From the NCBI RefSeq assembly GCF_005048205.1, contig NZ_SUMF01000012.1:32505-96504 (forward strand): a stretch of 64,000 nt of DNA, in the 5' to 3' direction. The position numbers and the translations under genes were made by a program. This DNA comes from Chitiniphilus eburneus. Lineage in GTDB: Bacteria; Pseudomonadota; Gammaproteobacteria; Burkholderiales; Chitinibacteraceae. The notes below the pieces were generated by a model. That model did no database searches, had not been told where the DNA came from, and saw nothing but the letters and a program-made list of their open reading frames with translations. This document shows positions 53,808-63,451 of the stretch, one piece after another (positions within the stretch are counted from its first letter, which is position 1; every line of letters starts with the position of its first letter).

Positions 53808-56078
53808 TCAGGCCGGAACGGCGGTTTCGTCTTCTTCCAGTTGCAGGATGACCTTCCCTTGCTCGTCGACATCGATGGTCACTTCGCCGCCGTGGGTCAG
53901 GCGGCCGAACAGCAGCTCGTCGGCAAGCGCCTTGCGGATCGTGTCCTGGATCAGGCGCGCCATCGGGCGCGCGCCCATCATCGGATCGAAGCCGTGCTTG
54001 GCCAGCATGTCCTTCAGCGCCTCGGTGAAGTGGGCATCCACCTTCTTTTCCTGCAATTGCAGTTCCAGTTGCAGCAGGAACTTGTCCACCACTTGCAGGA
54101 TGATCTCGTGCGTCAGCGGCGCGAAGGGGATGATCGCGTCCAGCCGGTTACGGAACTCCGGCGTGAACATGCGCTTGATCTCCTGCATCTCGTCCCCGGT
54201 TTCCTTCTTGGACGTGAAGCCGATGACCGACTTGTTCAGGTTTTCGGCGCCCGCGTTGGTCGTCATGATGACGATCACGTTGCGGAAATCCGCCTTGCGG
54301 CCATTGTTGTCGGTCAGCGTTCCGTGGTCCATCACCTGCAACAGCACGTTGTAGATGTCCGGATGGGCCTTCTCGATCTCGTCGAGCAGCAGCACCGCAT
54401 AGGGATGCTTGTTGATCGCCTCGGTCATCAGGCCGCCTTGCTCGAAACCCACGTATCCCGGCGGCGCGCCGATCAGCCGGCTGACCGCATGCCGTTCCAT
54501 GTACTCGGACATATCGAAGCGGATCAGCTCGATGCCCAGCGTATAGGCCAGTTGTCTTGCCACCTCGGTCTTGCCGACCCCGGTGGGGCCGCTGAACAGG
54601 AAGGCACCGATCGGCTTCTGCGGGTTGCCCAGGCCGGCACGCGCCATCTTGATCGCGGTTGCCAGCGCCTCGATGGCGTTGTCCTGGCCGAACACCACGT
54701 TCTTCAGGTCGCGATCCAGCGTCTTCAGCGCATTCTTGTCGTCCGACGACACCGACTTCGGCGGAATGCGCGCGATCTTGGCCACGATGTCCTCGATCTC
54801 GCCCTTGCCAATGGTCTTCTTCTGCTTGGAGCGCGGCAGGATCTTCTGCGCGGCCCCGGCTTCGTCGATCACATCGATGGCCTTGTCGGGCAGGTGGCGG
54901 TCATTGATGTACTTGGCCGACAGTTCCGCCGCAGTGGCCAGCGCGCTGACGGTGTACTTCACGCCGTGATGCTGCTCGAAGCGCTCCTTCAGGCCCTTGA
55001 GGATTTCCACGGTCTGCGCGACCGAAGGCTCCGCCACGTCGATCTTCTGGAAGCGACGCGACAAGGCGTTGTCTTTCTCGAAAATGCCACGGTATTCGCT
55101 GTAGGTCGTGGCGCCGATGCACTTCAGCGTGCCATTCGACAGCGCCGGCTTCAACAGGTTGGACGCATCCAGCGTGCCGCCCGAGGCCGCGCCGGCGCCC
55201 ACCAGGGTATGAATCTCGTCGATGAACATGATCGCGTTGCGCTCGTCGGCCAACTGCTTGATCACCGCCTTCAGGCGCTGCTCGAAATCGCCGCGATACT
55301 TGGTGCCCGCCAGCAGGGCACCCATGTCGAGCGCATACACTGTCGCATCCGCCAGGATGTCGGGCACCTCGCCTTCGATGATGCGGCGTGCCAGGCCTTC
55401 GGCGATGGCGGTCTTGCCCACCCCGGCTTCACCCACCAGCAGCGGGTTGTTCTTGCGACGGCGGCACAGGATCTGGATCACGCGTTCCAGCTCGGGCTCG
55501 CGGCCGATCAACGGATCAATGCGACCGGACAGGGCGAGCTGGTTCAGGTTCTGGGTAAAGCTCTCCAGCGCGCCGCCGGGGCTGACCTCGGCATCCTGTT
55601 CCTCGCCGCTGTGTTCGCTGCGGGACGGTTGCTGCGGTGCGGCCTGGCTCTTCGCGATGCCATGCGAGATGAAGTTCACCACGTCCAGCCGGGTAATGCC
55701 CTGCTGGTGCAGGAAATACACCGCGTGGCTGTCCTTCTCGCCGAAGATGGCGACCAGCACGTTGGCCCCGGTCACTTCCTTCTTGCCCGAGCTTTGCACG
55801 TGCAGGATCGCGCGCTGGATCACACGCTGGAAACCGATGGTCGGCTGGGTCTCGACTTCGCCGGTACCGGAGACGACGGGCGTGTGCTCGGTGACGAAAT
55901 CACCCAGCGAACGGCGCAGTTCTTCCATGTTGGCGCCGCAGGCGCGCAGCACCTCGGCGGCAGACGGGTTGTCCAGCAATGCAAGGAGGAGGTGCTCCAC
56001 GGTGATGTACTCGTGGCGCTTCTGTCTGGCCTCCATGAACGCCATATGGAGGCTTACTTCTAGTTCCTGGGCGATCAT
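53808..56078 (-). CDS. clpA: ATP-dependent Clp protease ATP-binding subunit ClpA
   Basis: ClpA (756 aa) unfolds substrates for ClpP. Clp_N repeat domain ([20 protein letters not shown]), AAA-1 Walker [17 protein letters not shown]-2 Walker [14 protein letters not shown]. No long middle coiled coil, so it is ClpA, not ClpB. The start at 56078 has GGAGG; the upstream in-frame ATG at 56099 is inside clpS. It overlaps the clpS stop by 4 nt. Confidence 0.98.
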   Translation of the reverse strand: MIAQELEVSLHMAFMEARQKRHEYITVEHLLLALLDNPSAAEVLRACGANMEELRRSLGDFVTEHTPVVSGTGEVETQPTIGFQRVIQRAILHVQSSGKKEVTGANVLVAIFGEKDSHAVYFLHQQGITRLDVVNFISHGIAKSQAAPQQPSRSEHSGEEQDAEVSPGGALESFTQNLNQLALSGRIDPLIGREPELERVIQILCRRRKNNPLLVGEAGVGKTAIAEGLARRIIEGEVPDILADATVYALDMGALLAGTKYRGDFEQRLKAVIKQLADERNAIMFIDEIHTLVGAGAASGGTLDASNLLKPALSNGTLKCIGATTYSEYRGIFEKDNALSRRFQKIDVAEPSVAQTVEILKGLKERFEQHHGVKYTVSALATAAELSAKYINDRHLPDKAIDVIDEAGAAQKILPRSKQKKTIGKGEIEDIVAKIARIPPKSVSSDDKNALKTLDRDLKNVVFGQDNAIEALATAIKMARAGLGNPQKPIGAFLFSGPTGVGKTEVARQLAYTLGIELIRFDMSEYMERHAVSRLIGAPPGYVGFEQGGLMTEAINKHPYAVLLLDEIEKAHPDIYNVLLQVMDHGTLTDNNGRKADFRNVIVIMTTNAGAENLNKSVIGFTSKKETGDEMQEIKRMFTPEFRNRLDAIIPFAPLTHEIILQVVDKFLLQLELQLQEKKVDAHFTEALKDMLAKHGFDPMMGARPMARLIQDTIRKALADELLFGRLTHGGEVTIDVDEQGKVILQLEEDETAVPA

Positions 56079-56386
56079 TCGTTTACCTCCATGATGCATT
56101 GGAGCGGGTGCTGGTGTGCCCGCGCATGCTCCGTGACCTGCGCGACCTTGGTGGCAGCGATATCCTTCGGGTATACCCCGCAGATACCCCTGCCTTCGTT
56201 ATGCACTTTGAGCGTGACCACGGTGGCTTGTTCGCGGTCCATCGCAAAAAAGTGCTGTAACACGACGATGACATAGTCCATCGGGGTGTAATCGTCGTTA
56301 AGTAACACTACCCGATACATGGGGGGCGGTGCGGTACGGGTTTCCCGCAGTACCCGCTCCTTTTCAACCTGGTGATCTAGGGCCAT
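56075..56386 (-). CDS. clpS: ClpA adaptor ClpS
   Basis: ClpS (103 aa) delivers N-degron proteins to Clp[22 protein letters not shown] is the diagnostic motif, with the N-degron pocket residues in place and [14 protein letters not shown] after it. Stop and clpA start overlap (ATGA). Confidence 0.97.
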   Translation of the reverse strand: MALDHQVEKERVLRETRTAPPPMYRVVLLNDDYTPMDYVIVVLQHFFAMDREQATVVTLKVHNEGRGICGVYPKDIAATKVAQVTEHARAHQHPLQCIMEVNE

Positions 56387-56483
56387 CGCTATCCAACCTT
56401 GTTCATTTTCATTTTGGCCCGCAGGGGTGCTTTTTCAAGCGTTCCAACCGCGCAACAGTTTGCTGTTTTTCACAGCCGGACGC

Positions 56484-56513
56484 TTGACCCTTATCGTAAA
56501 TGTCGCGTAAAAC
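56484..56513 (+). promoter_or_regulatory. candidate promoter and 5' leader of cspA
   Basis: TTGACC (56484-56489), 18-nt spacer, TAAAAC (56508-56513). The leader would be about 110 nt, in the range of cold-shock gene leaders that act as thermosensors. The rest of the 56387-56633 gap carries no gene I can support. Confidence 0.4.
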
Positions 56514-56633
56514 CGAAGCGCGTTTGATGGACAAGTTTGATGCCTTACCGGTTTACCCGACGTTGGGCCTTGACTTCAAACAGTCGGCGCCAGGCTGGCG
56601 CTGTGTTAATGCATATCTTGGAGAAAGACCCCA

Positions 56634-56837
56634 ATGGCTACGGGTACCGTAAAGTGGTTCAATGATTCCAAAGGCTTCGGCTTCATTACTCCGGACGAAG
56701 GCGGCGAGGACATCTTCGCTCACTTCTCCGCGATCAACATGCCCGGCTTCAAGACCCTGAAGGAAGGCCAACGCGTGACGTTCGAAGTTGCGCAAGGCCC
56801 GAAGGGCAAGCAAGCCGCCAACATCCAGGCCGCCTAA
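56634..56837 (+). CDS. cspA: cold-shock protein
   Basis: A 67-aa CspA-family RNA chaperone. The RNP motifs KGFGFIT and DIFAHFSA and the start [17 protein letters not shown] are intact. The AGAAAGA-type site lies just upstream. Whether it is cold-induced or constitutive cannot be told from sequence. Confidence 0.95.
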   Translation: MATGTVKWFNDSKGFGFITPDEGGEDIFAHFSAINMPGFKTLKEGQRVTFEVAQGPKGKQAANIQAA

Positions 56838-56855
56838 TCGGCACCCGGATCGGCA

Positions 56856-56879
56856 GACCCCGCTTCGGCGGGGTTTTTT
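56856..56879 (+). terminator. terminator after cspA
   Basis: CCCCGC-TTCG-GCGGGG with six T. A stable UUCG tetraloop terminator. Confidence 0.92.
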
Positions 56880-56954
56880 CATGATGGGGTCATCCCGGCG
56901 TGCTTCAAGAGCCGGGTGATCCGAGTGGGCTGGCCGACCGGTCGTACCGCAACA

Positions 56955-56980
56955 AAAAGCCCCGCATCGGCGGGGCTTTC
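56955..56980 (-). terminator. terminator after icd
   Basis: AAAGCCCCGC / GCGGGGCTTT arms with an ATCG loop. Read on the minus strand it ends in CTTTTTG, 19 nt after the icd stop. Confidence 0.88.
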
Positions 56981-56998
56981 TGTTGTGCGTCGGCGCGC

Positions 56999-58222
<1,224 letters not shown>

Positions 58223-58277
58223 CGTTGGCTTCCCATCTGTTGGTTGGAACCGTAGCGGCGGACGCTACAAACCCGCG

Positions 58278-58307
58278 ATTATCGCTTGAACAACATCCCC
58301 ATGCCAA
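58278..58307 (-). promoter_or_regulatory. candidate promoter of icd
   Basis: Minus strand TTGGCA (58302-58307), 18-nt spacer, GATAAT (58278-58283), giving a leader of about 50 nt. Confidence 0.5.
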
Positions 58308-58359
58308 GTCAAACGCCTGGCGCAGGCGAACGTCGAATTCATATGGGTAAAATTGCACG

Positions 58360-58983
58360 ATGGCAAAACTGATACTCCTCAATAAGCCTTACGGCGTGAT
58401 CTGCCAGTTCTCCCCCAGTCCGCCGCATCGGTGCCTGGCGGATCATGTGCCGGTGAAGGACGTCTATCCCGCCGGGCGGCTGGATACCGATTCCGAAGGG
58501 CTGGTGTTGCTGACCGACTCCGGCGCCTTGCAGGCGCGGATCGCCGACCCCCGGCACAAGCTGGTCAAGACCTACTGGGTGCAGGTGGAAGGGCTTCCCG
58601 GCGAAGCGGCGCTCGTCGCGTTGCGGCAAGGCGTCGATCTGGGCGACTTCGTCACGCGTCCCGCCGAGGCGCGGGTGATCGACGAGCCGGCCAGCCTGTG
58701 GCCGCGCGATCCCCCCGTGCGTTTTCGGGCCGCGATCCCCACCACCTGGCTGGAACTGAAGATCAGCGAAGGCAAGAACCGCCAGGTGCGGCGCATGACC
58801 GCGCGCGTGGGCTACCCAACACTGCGGCTGGTGCGCTACGCGATTGGGGAGTGGACGGTCGATGACCTGCCCCTGGGAAACTGCCGGGAGCTGAACGTTC
58901 GGGCGCCGGCACCTCAACCAGCCCCACGCGCCGCCAGCGGGCCGAAGCAGCGAGGCCGGCGCGGGCCGAATCGCCTACGATGA
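58360..58983 (+). CDS. rluE: 23S rRNA pseudouridine synthase, RluE-type
   Basis: A 207-aa pseudouridine synthase of the RsuA/RluB/E/F family. The catalytic motif is GRLDTDSEGLVLLT (Asp in RLD), and the later NRQVRRMTARVGYPTLRL is family-typical. No S4 domain is present, which fits RluE (modifies U2457 in E. coli). The basic Pro/Arg-rich tail is variable. Confidence 0.92.
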   Translation: MAKLILLNKPYGVICQFSPSPPHRCLADHVPVKDVYPAGRLDTDSEGLVLLTDSGALQARIADPRHKLVKTYWVQVEGLPGEAALVALRQGVDLGDFVTRPAEARVIDEPASLWPRDPPVRFRAAIPTTWLELKISEGKNRQVRRMTARVGYPTLRLVRYAIGEWTVDDLPLGNCRELNVRAPAPQPAPRAASGPKQRGRRGPNRLR

Positions 58984-58996
58984 ACAAACTTTAATC

Positions 58997-59025
58997 TTGC
59001 TGTCGCAGAAAGCATTTTCTATGCT
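58997..59025 (+). promoter_or_regulatory. promoter of the small exported protein gene
   Basis: TTGCTG (58997-59002), 17-nt spacer, TATGCT (59020-59025), about 28 nt upstream of a start codon with GGAG. Confidence 0.55.
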
Positions 59026-59059
59026 GCCTCTGGGTAATACCACAACGGAGCATACGCAA

Positions 59060-59263
59060 ATGAAGAAGCTGATGATGACATTGGTCGCATTCGGGTTTGC
59101 CGGGCATGTCCTGGCTAGCGAGGCACCTGCCGAAGCGGATGGCAAGACGGTCCAGGAATACAAGGCCAAGCAGGCCGAGCAACAGAAGAAATCCGCTCAG
59201 AAGAAGGCCAAGAAAAAGGCCGCCGACGAGCAGAAGAATGTCGATTCCGCCGCCAAGCAATAA
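59060..59263 (+). CDS. small lysine-rich exported protein, unknown function
   Basis: A 67-aa protein. Residues 1-20 form a signal peptide (MKKLMMTLVAFGFAGHVLA, cut before SEA). The mature part of about 48 residues is almost all Lys, Ala, Glu, Gln and Asp (EYKAKQAEQQKKSAQKKAKK), probably a charged helix. ATG at 59060 with GGAG 9 nt upstream, own promoter and terminator. No family recognised. A translation extending upstream to 58997 is not needed. Confidence 0.75.
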   Translation: MKKLMMTLVAFGFAGHVLASEAPAEADGKTVQEYKAKQAEQQKKSAQKKAKKKAADEQKNVDSAAKQ

Positions 59264-59280
59264 GGCGCCGCGTGACCGGA

Positions 59281-59309
59281 ACGGGCGAGGCGACTCGCCC
59301 GTTTTGTTT
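59281..59309 (+). terminator. terminator after the small exported protein gene
   Basis: ACGGGCGAG / CTCGCCCGT arms, GCGA loop, then TTTGTTTTT. It ends 9 nt before the repeat element. Confidence 0.9.
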
Positions 59310-59317
59310 TTGCCGGG

Positions 59318-59591
59318 CCTGGGGCGTGTCATCCAATGTATCGCCGCAGCGCTGGGCCGAAAAAGCACGAGGCACCAGGCGCGCGACGCAGGCAATAACC
59401 GGTTATTGCCAAAGAGCGCACCGCTGTGGAGGGGGCTTTTTCGGCCCAGCCCTACGGGTTCGGTGCATTTCGGGCGCGGCGCGGTGTCGCCGGCCGCTTG
59501 CGGTATCCATATCGCCGTGCGTCCAGCGCCTTGCGCGGCATCCCGAACTGCACCGAACGCTGTCGTGACACATTGAATGACACGCCCTAGG
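59318..59591. repeat. MITE-like element with terminal inverted repeats and nested hairpins
   Basis: The ends are inverted copies of each other: 59318-59342 and 59567-59591 match at 22 of 25 positions (core GGGCGTGTCAT-C/T-CAATGT). Inside, 59351-59366 pairs perfectly with 59435-59450 (16 bp) around a perfect 20-bp palindrome (59391-59410). A second stem pairs 59458-59474 with 59542-59558 (16 of 17). No open frame of note. This organisation suggests a non-autonomous transposable element or a structured repeat; the copy number is unknown. It fills most of the gene-free gap between the exported protein gene and nudJ. Confidence 0.75.
59391..59410. repeat. 20-bp perfect palindrome at the apex of the first hairpin
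   Basis: The 20 bases from GGCAATAACC onward are self-complementary without a mismatch. It sits almost exactly in the middle of the 16-bp inverted repeat of the element. Confidence 0.9.
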
Positions 59592-59640
59592 GCAGGGGTG
59601 ATCGGTTAAAATAGCCCTTTGTTTTCAGAAGCATCGCCTC

Positions 59641-60102
59641 ATGTGGAAGCCCAATGCCACCGTTGCCGCCGTCATCGAGCGCGACGGTCGTTTCCTGCTG
59701 GTCGAGGAGCGCATCCTCGGGCAGCGCAAGCTGAACCAGCCCGCCGGTCATATCGAGCATGGCGAATCCATCGTGAACGCCTGCGTACGTGAAACGCTGG
59801 AAGAGACCGCCTACCACTTCCAGCCCGAAGCGCTGGTCGGCGTCTACCAGTGGAGCCCGCCAGAGCGGCCGGAACTCACCTACCTGCGCTTCACCTTCAC
59901 CGGCACCGTTACCGGACAGGCGCCCGAGCGCGCGCTGGACGACGGGATCGAAGCCGCTGTCTGGCTCACGCGCGACGAGATCGTGGCGCGCGCCGCCGAG
60001 CATCGCAGCCCCCTGTTGCTGGCCTGTATCGACGATTACCTGGCGGGCCGCCGCTACCCCCTTGGCCTGCTGCGCGATTTCGACGCGAGGAGCGGCGGAT
60101 GA
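59641..60102 (+). CDS. nudJ: Nudix hydrolase, NudJ-like
   Basis: A 153-aa Nudix protein. The box [20 protein letters not shown] fits GX5EX7REUXEE, with Thr instead of the usual Gly after it. NudJ in E. coli hydrolyses nucleoside tri- and diphosphates and thiamin pyrophosphate. Coupling with mnmA (ATGA overlap) is the common nudJ-mnmA arrangement, which supports the name. Its promoter may lie in the end of the adjacent repeat element; a TAAAAT at 59607-59612 is the best -10. Confidence 0.92.
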   Translation: MWKPNATVAAVIERDGRFLLVEERILGQRKLNQPAGHIEHGESIVNACVRETLEETAYHFQPEALVGVYQWSPPERPELTYLRFTFTGTVTGQAPERALDDGIEAAVWLTRDEIVARAAEHRSPLLLACIDDYLAGRRYPLGLLRDFDARSGG

Positions 60103-61157
60103 GCGACAAGATCGTGGTCGGCCTGTCCGGCGGCGTCGATTCCAGCGTTACCGCCCATCTGCTCAAGGAACAAGGCTTCGACGTACACGGCGTGTTCATG
60201 CAGAACTGGGAAGACGACAACAACGACGAATACTGCTCGATCAAGGAAGACAGCATGGACGCCATCGCGGTGGCCGACCTGCTGGGCATCGACATCGAAC
60301 TGGTCAACTTCGCTGCCGAGTACAAGGATCGCGTGTTCTCGTACTTCCTGGCGGAGTACGCCGCGGGGCGCACGCCCAACCCGGACATCCTGTGCAACAG
60401 CGAGATCAAGTTCCGCTGTTTTCTCGACTACGCCATCGAACTGGGTGGCGCCAGGATGGCCACCGGGCACTATTGCGGCAACCGCATCGGGCCGGATGGG
60501 TCGACGCAGTTGATCCGCGCGCGCGATGCATCCAAGGACCAGACCTACTTCCTCTATCGGCTGAGCCAGGAACAGGTCAGCCACGCCGTGTTTCCGCTGG
60601 GGGGGCTGTTGAAAAGCGAGGTGCGCGAGATTGCCGAGCGCATCGGCCTGCCCAATGCGCGCAAGAAGGACAGCACCGGTATCTGCTTCATCGGCGAGCG
60701 GCCGTTTCGCGAGTTCCTCAACCGCTATCTGCCCAAGGTGCCGGGGGCCATGGTCACGCCGGAAGGCGTGGTCAAAGGCGAGCACATGGGGTTGATGTAC
60801 TACACGCTGGGCCAGCGGCAGGGCCTGGGCATCGGTGGCGAGGGTTTGCCGTGGTTCGTCGCCGGCAAGGACATCGACAAGAACCAGTTGATCGTGGTGC
60901 AGGGGCACGACCACCCGCTGTTGCTCCAGCCCGCGCTGATCGCGCGTGACTGCTCGTGGATCGCGGGCGAAGCGCCGCCGGCAGGCCGCTATACCGCCAA
61001 GACCCGCTACCGCCAGCAGGACGCCGCCTGCACGCTGGAATACCTGCACGACGGCGTGCGACTGACGTTCGACGAGCCGCAGTGGGCGGTGACGCCGGGA
61101 CAATCGATGGTGTTGTACCAGGACGAAGTCTGCCTGGGCGGCGGCATCATCCAGTAA
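60099..61157 (+). CDS. mnmA: tRNA-specific 2-thiouridylase MnmA
   Basis: MnmA (352 aa) thiolates U34 of Lys, Glu and Gln tRNAs using sulfur relayed from IscS through Tus proteins. PP-loop SGGVDSS at 10-16; catalytic Cys99 (ILCNSEIKF) and Cys196 ([12 protein letters not shown]). It starts inside the nudJ stop codon. Full length. Confidence 0.97.
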   Translation: MSDKIVVGLSGGVDSSVTAHLLKEQGFDVHGVFMQNWEDDNNDEYCSIKEDSMDAIAVADLLGIDIELVNFAAEYKDRVFSYFLAEYAAGRTPNPDILCNSEIKFRCFLDYAIELGGARMATGHYCGNRIGPDGSTQLIRARDASKDQTYFLYRLSQEQVSHAVFPLGGLLKSEVREIAERIGLPNARKKDSTGICFIGERPFREFLNRYLPKVPGAMVTPEGVVKGEHMGLMYYTLGQRQGLGIGGEGLPWFVAGKDIDKNQLIVVQGHDHPLLLQPALIARDCSWIAGEAPPAGRYTAKTRYRQQDAACTLEYLHDGVRLTFDEPQWAVTPGQSMVLYQDEVCLGGGIIQ

Positions 61158-61180
61158 CCCTCACCGGCATGGCGATGAGG

Positions 61181-61210
61181 ACCGGGGCCGGGCGGATGCC
61201 TGGCCCCGGT
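61181..61210 (+). terminator. terminator-like hairpin after mnmA
   Basis: ACCGGGGCC / GGCCCCGGT arms with a 12-nt loop, then CGTTTAT. Strong stem, weak T-run. It also lies just past the stop of the converging DUF411 gene. Confidence 0.6.
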
Positions 61211-61221
61211 CGTTTATCGCA

Positions 61222-61638
61222 TCAGAAGCGGCCCCAGTCCCTGGTCGAGCCATCGCGCTGGATGGCCACCACCGGCAGCGTACCCGGCGTGTGCCGGCCC
61301 ATGCCCGGCGAATCGGCCGGCATTCCCGGTACGGCGATGCCCCGGATGGCGGGCTTGTCCTTCAACAGCTTGTGGATCGCCGCCACCGGCACGTGGCCTT
61401 CCACCGTATAGCCGGAGATTACCAGCGTGTGACAACTGGCCGCGCCATCGCTGCCGTACTGGCGCTTGATCGCATCCATGTCGTCGCGGTTTTCCACCTG
61501 CGGGCGGATACCGTTGGCGTTCAGATAGGTGACATAGTCGGCGCAGCATCCGCAGCTGGCACTCTTGAACAGTTGGGCCGGCGCGGCCTGGGCCAGCGAT
61601 GCCGCCAGCAGCAGGATCGGCAACAGGGCTTTTTTCAT
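61222..61638 (-). CDS. DUF411 periplasmic metal-binding protein
   Basis: A 138-aa exported protein: signal peptide ending AQA (residue 18), then SASCGCCADYV with the CGCC motif at 29-32 characteristic of DUF411, and GDGAASCHTLVISGYTVEGHVP-like Cys/His residues. DUF411 proteins occur with copper and silver efflux genes and are thought to bind metal. It is the last gene of the operon here. Confidence 0.9.
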   Translation of the reverse strand: MKKALLPILLLAASLAQAAPAQLFKSASCGCCADYVTYLNANGIRPQVENRDDMDAIKRQYGSDGAASCHTLVISGYTVEGHVPVAAIHKLLKDKPAIRGIAVPGMPADSPGMGRHTPGTLPVVAIQRDGSTRDWGRF

Positions 61639-61649
61639 GGGTTTTCTCC

Positions 61650-62138
61650 TTACTTGGTGAGCTTCACGCTGGTTTTCATGCCCGCGTCGTAGTGGCCCGG
61701 TACCTGGCAGGCGAAGATCACGTCGCCGCTCATGGCCTTGTCGAAGCGCCAGACCAGATGTCCGGTCTGGCCCGGCGCCAGCGATACCGCGCTGGGATCG
61801 TCGGCATGCTTCATGTCGGGCATCTTCTTCATCATCAGCGCATGCGCGCGCTGGCTGGCGGCGTCGCCCACCGAGAACTCATGCGCCAGCTTGCCGGTGT
61901 TGCGGATGACGAAACGGATGGTTTCGCCCTGCTTGATGCCGGTCAGCGGCGGCGAGTAGGTGAACTTCATGTCGTCGCCCGCGCTGACCTCGATCGTGCG
62001 GGTCACCGCGCTGTCCTGGCCAGGGCTGCCGAAGGTGTATTGCCTGGCGTCGCCATGGCCACCGTGGCCATGGTCGCCAGCGGCGAAGGCGGTGCCCAGG
62101 ACGAGGGCGAACAGTGGCGCGAGAATCATTGGTTTCAT
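61650..62138 (-). CDS. periplasmic cupredoxin
   Basis: A 162-aa exported blue-copper-fold protein. After the signal peptide comes a His-rich stretch (GDHGHGGHGD, 21-30). Type 1 copper ligands are His86 (HEF), Cys144, His149 and Met154 (C-x4-H-x4-M). It starts at 62138 with AAGGAAAAC upstream. The same frame is open upstream within the oxidase gene, but that part is a shadow. A likely electron or copper carrier for the neighbouring oxidase. Confidence 0.93.
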   Translation of the reverse strand: MKPMILAPLFALVLGTAFAAGDHGHGGHGDARQYTFGSPGQDSAVTRTIEVSAGDDMKFTYSPPLTGIKQGETIRFVIRNTGKLAHEFSVGDAASQRAHALMMKKMPDMKHADDPSAVSLAPGQTGHLVWRFDKAMSGDVIFACQVPGHYDAGMKTSVKLTK

Positions 62139-62161
62139 GGTGTTTTCCTTGGTCGGACGCA

Positions 62162-63451
62162 TTATCGGGGAAGGTAGTCGAAGTCGTTGCCGGTGGCGGG
62201 GCGCGCCACCGTGCCGGGGGGATGGCGATACCAGCCGGGGTCGGCGTAATCGCCCGGGGCCAGCTCGTCGCGCACCTTGAGCAGCGTGAACATGCCACCC
62301 ATCTCGATGGCGCCGAACGGCCCCTCGCCGGTCATCATCGGCAGCGTGTTGGCGGGCAGCGGCATCATGTCGCCCATTGCCGCCATGTCCTGCATCTCGG
62401 CCATGCCCTCGCTGCCCATCGCCATGTAGTGCTGGCCGGGGAACAGGCGCTCGATGCGCCGGGTTGCGGCTTGCTGGTCCACGCCCAGCATATTGGGCAG
62501 GCCATGCCCCATCGGGCCCATGGTGTGATGCGACTTGTGGCAGTGAAAGGCCCAGTCGCCCGGTGCATCGGCAACGAACTCGATCACCCGGATCTGGCCC
62601 ACCGCCACGTCGGCCGTCACCTCGGGCCATTGCGCTGCCTCCGGTATCCAGCCGCCATCGGTGCCGGTCACCTTGAAATGCACGCCGTGCAGATGGATCG
62701 GATGGTTGGTCATGGTCAGGTTGGCCACGCGGATGCGTACCCGCTCGCCGGTGCGCGCCACCATGTTCTGGATGCCGGGAAAGGTGCGGCTGTTGAAGGT
62801 CCACAGATTGAAGTCCAGCATCTCGCTCGCATCCGGGCGCAGGGTGCCCGGATCGATCTTGTAGCTGGCCAGCATCAGCAGATAGTCGCGATCCACCGCC
62901 CGTAATGCCTGGCGTCTGGGATGGACGATGAACATGCCCATCATGCCTTGCGCCATCTGCACCATCTCATCCGCGTGCGGGTGGTACATGAAGGTGCCGG
63001 AGCGGGTGAGCGTGAACTCGTAGACATAGGTTTCGCCCGGCTTGATCTGCGGCTGGGTCAGCCCGCCCACGCCGTCCATGCCGGCCGGCAGCAGGATGCC
63101 GTGCCAGTGGATGGTGGTGTGCTCCGGAAGCCGGTTGGTGACGAAGATACGTACCCGGTCGCCTTCCACCGCCTCGATGGTGGGGCCCGGGCTGCCGCCG
63201 TTGTAACCCCAGAACTGCGCCACCATGCCGGGTGCGACTTCCTGACGTACCGGCTCGGCGATCAAGTGGAACTCCTTTACCCCGTCGCGCAGGCGATGGC
63301 CCAGGCTACGGCCGTTGAGCGTGGTCACGCCGGCCTGGCCGGCGATCGACGTCCGGGGCGAAGGGGCGTTGCCGGCCGCGACGGCGGCGGCCGGCAAGGC
63401 GAGCCCGGCCAATGCGCCGGCGCTGCCGGCGAGAAAGTGTCTGCGGTTCAT
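62162..63451 (-). CDS. multicopper oxidase, compact form with Met-rich tail
   Basis: A 429-aa oxidase with a Tat signal (NRRHFLAGSAGA). Copper motifs: HWHG at 115-118, HPHADEM at 157-163, HPIHLHG at 250-256 and HCHKSHHTMGPM at 303-314, where Met314 is the likely axial ligand. The distance between the N- and C-terminal copper motifs is short for a three-domain CopA/CueO, so a middle domain seems reduced or absent. About 20 Met and several Gly after residue 340 form a possible Cu(I) site. Probably oxidises Cu(I) in the periplasm. Confidence 0.94.
   Translation of the reverse strand: MNRRHFLAGSAGALAGLALPAAAVAAGNAPSPRTSIAGQAGVTTLNGRSLGHRLRDGVKEFHLIAEPVRQEVAPGMVAQFWGYNGGSPGPTIEAVEGDRVRIFVTNRLPEHTTIHWHGILLPAGMDGVGGLTQPQIKPGETYVYEFTLTRSGTFMYHPHADEMVQMAQGMMGMFIVHPRRQALRAVDRDYLLMLASYKIDPGTLRPDASEMLDFNLWTFNSRTFPGIQNMVARTGERVRIRVANLTMTNHPIHLHGVHFKVTGTDGGWIPEAAQWPEVTADVAVGQIRVIEFVADAPGDWAFHCHKSHHTMGPMGHGLPNMLGVDQQAATRRIERLFPGQHYMAMGSEGMAEMQDMAAMGDMMPLPANTLPMMTGEGPFGAIEMGGMFTLLKVRDELAPGDYADPGWYRHPPGTVARPATGNDFDYLPR

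Noticed and set aside
53841..56063. 740-residue open frame antisense to clpA
   Set aside because: Codon-bias shadow; ClpA is complete on the minus strand.
62139..62804. N-terminal extension of the cupredoxin frame
   Set aside because: It overlaps the oxidase gene out of frame; the signal peptide and ribosome site fix the start at 62138.
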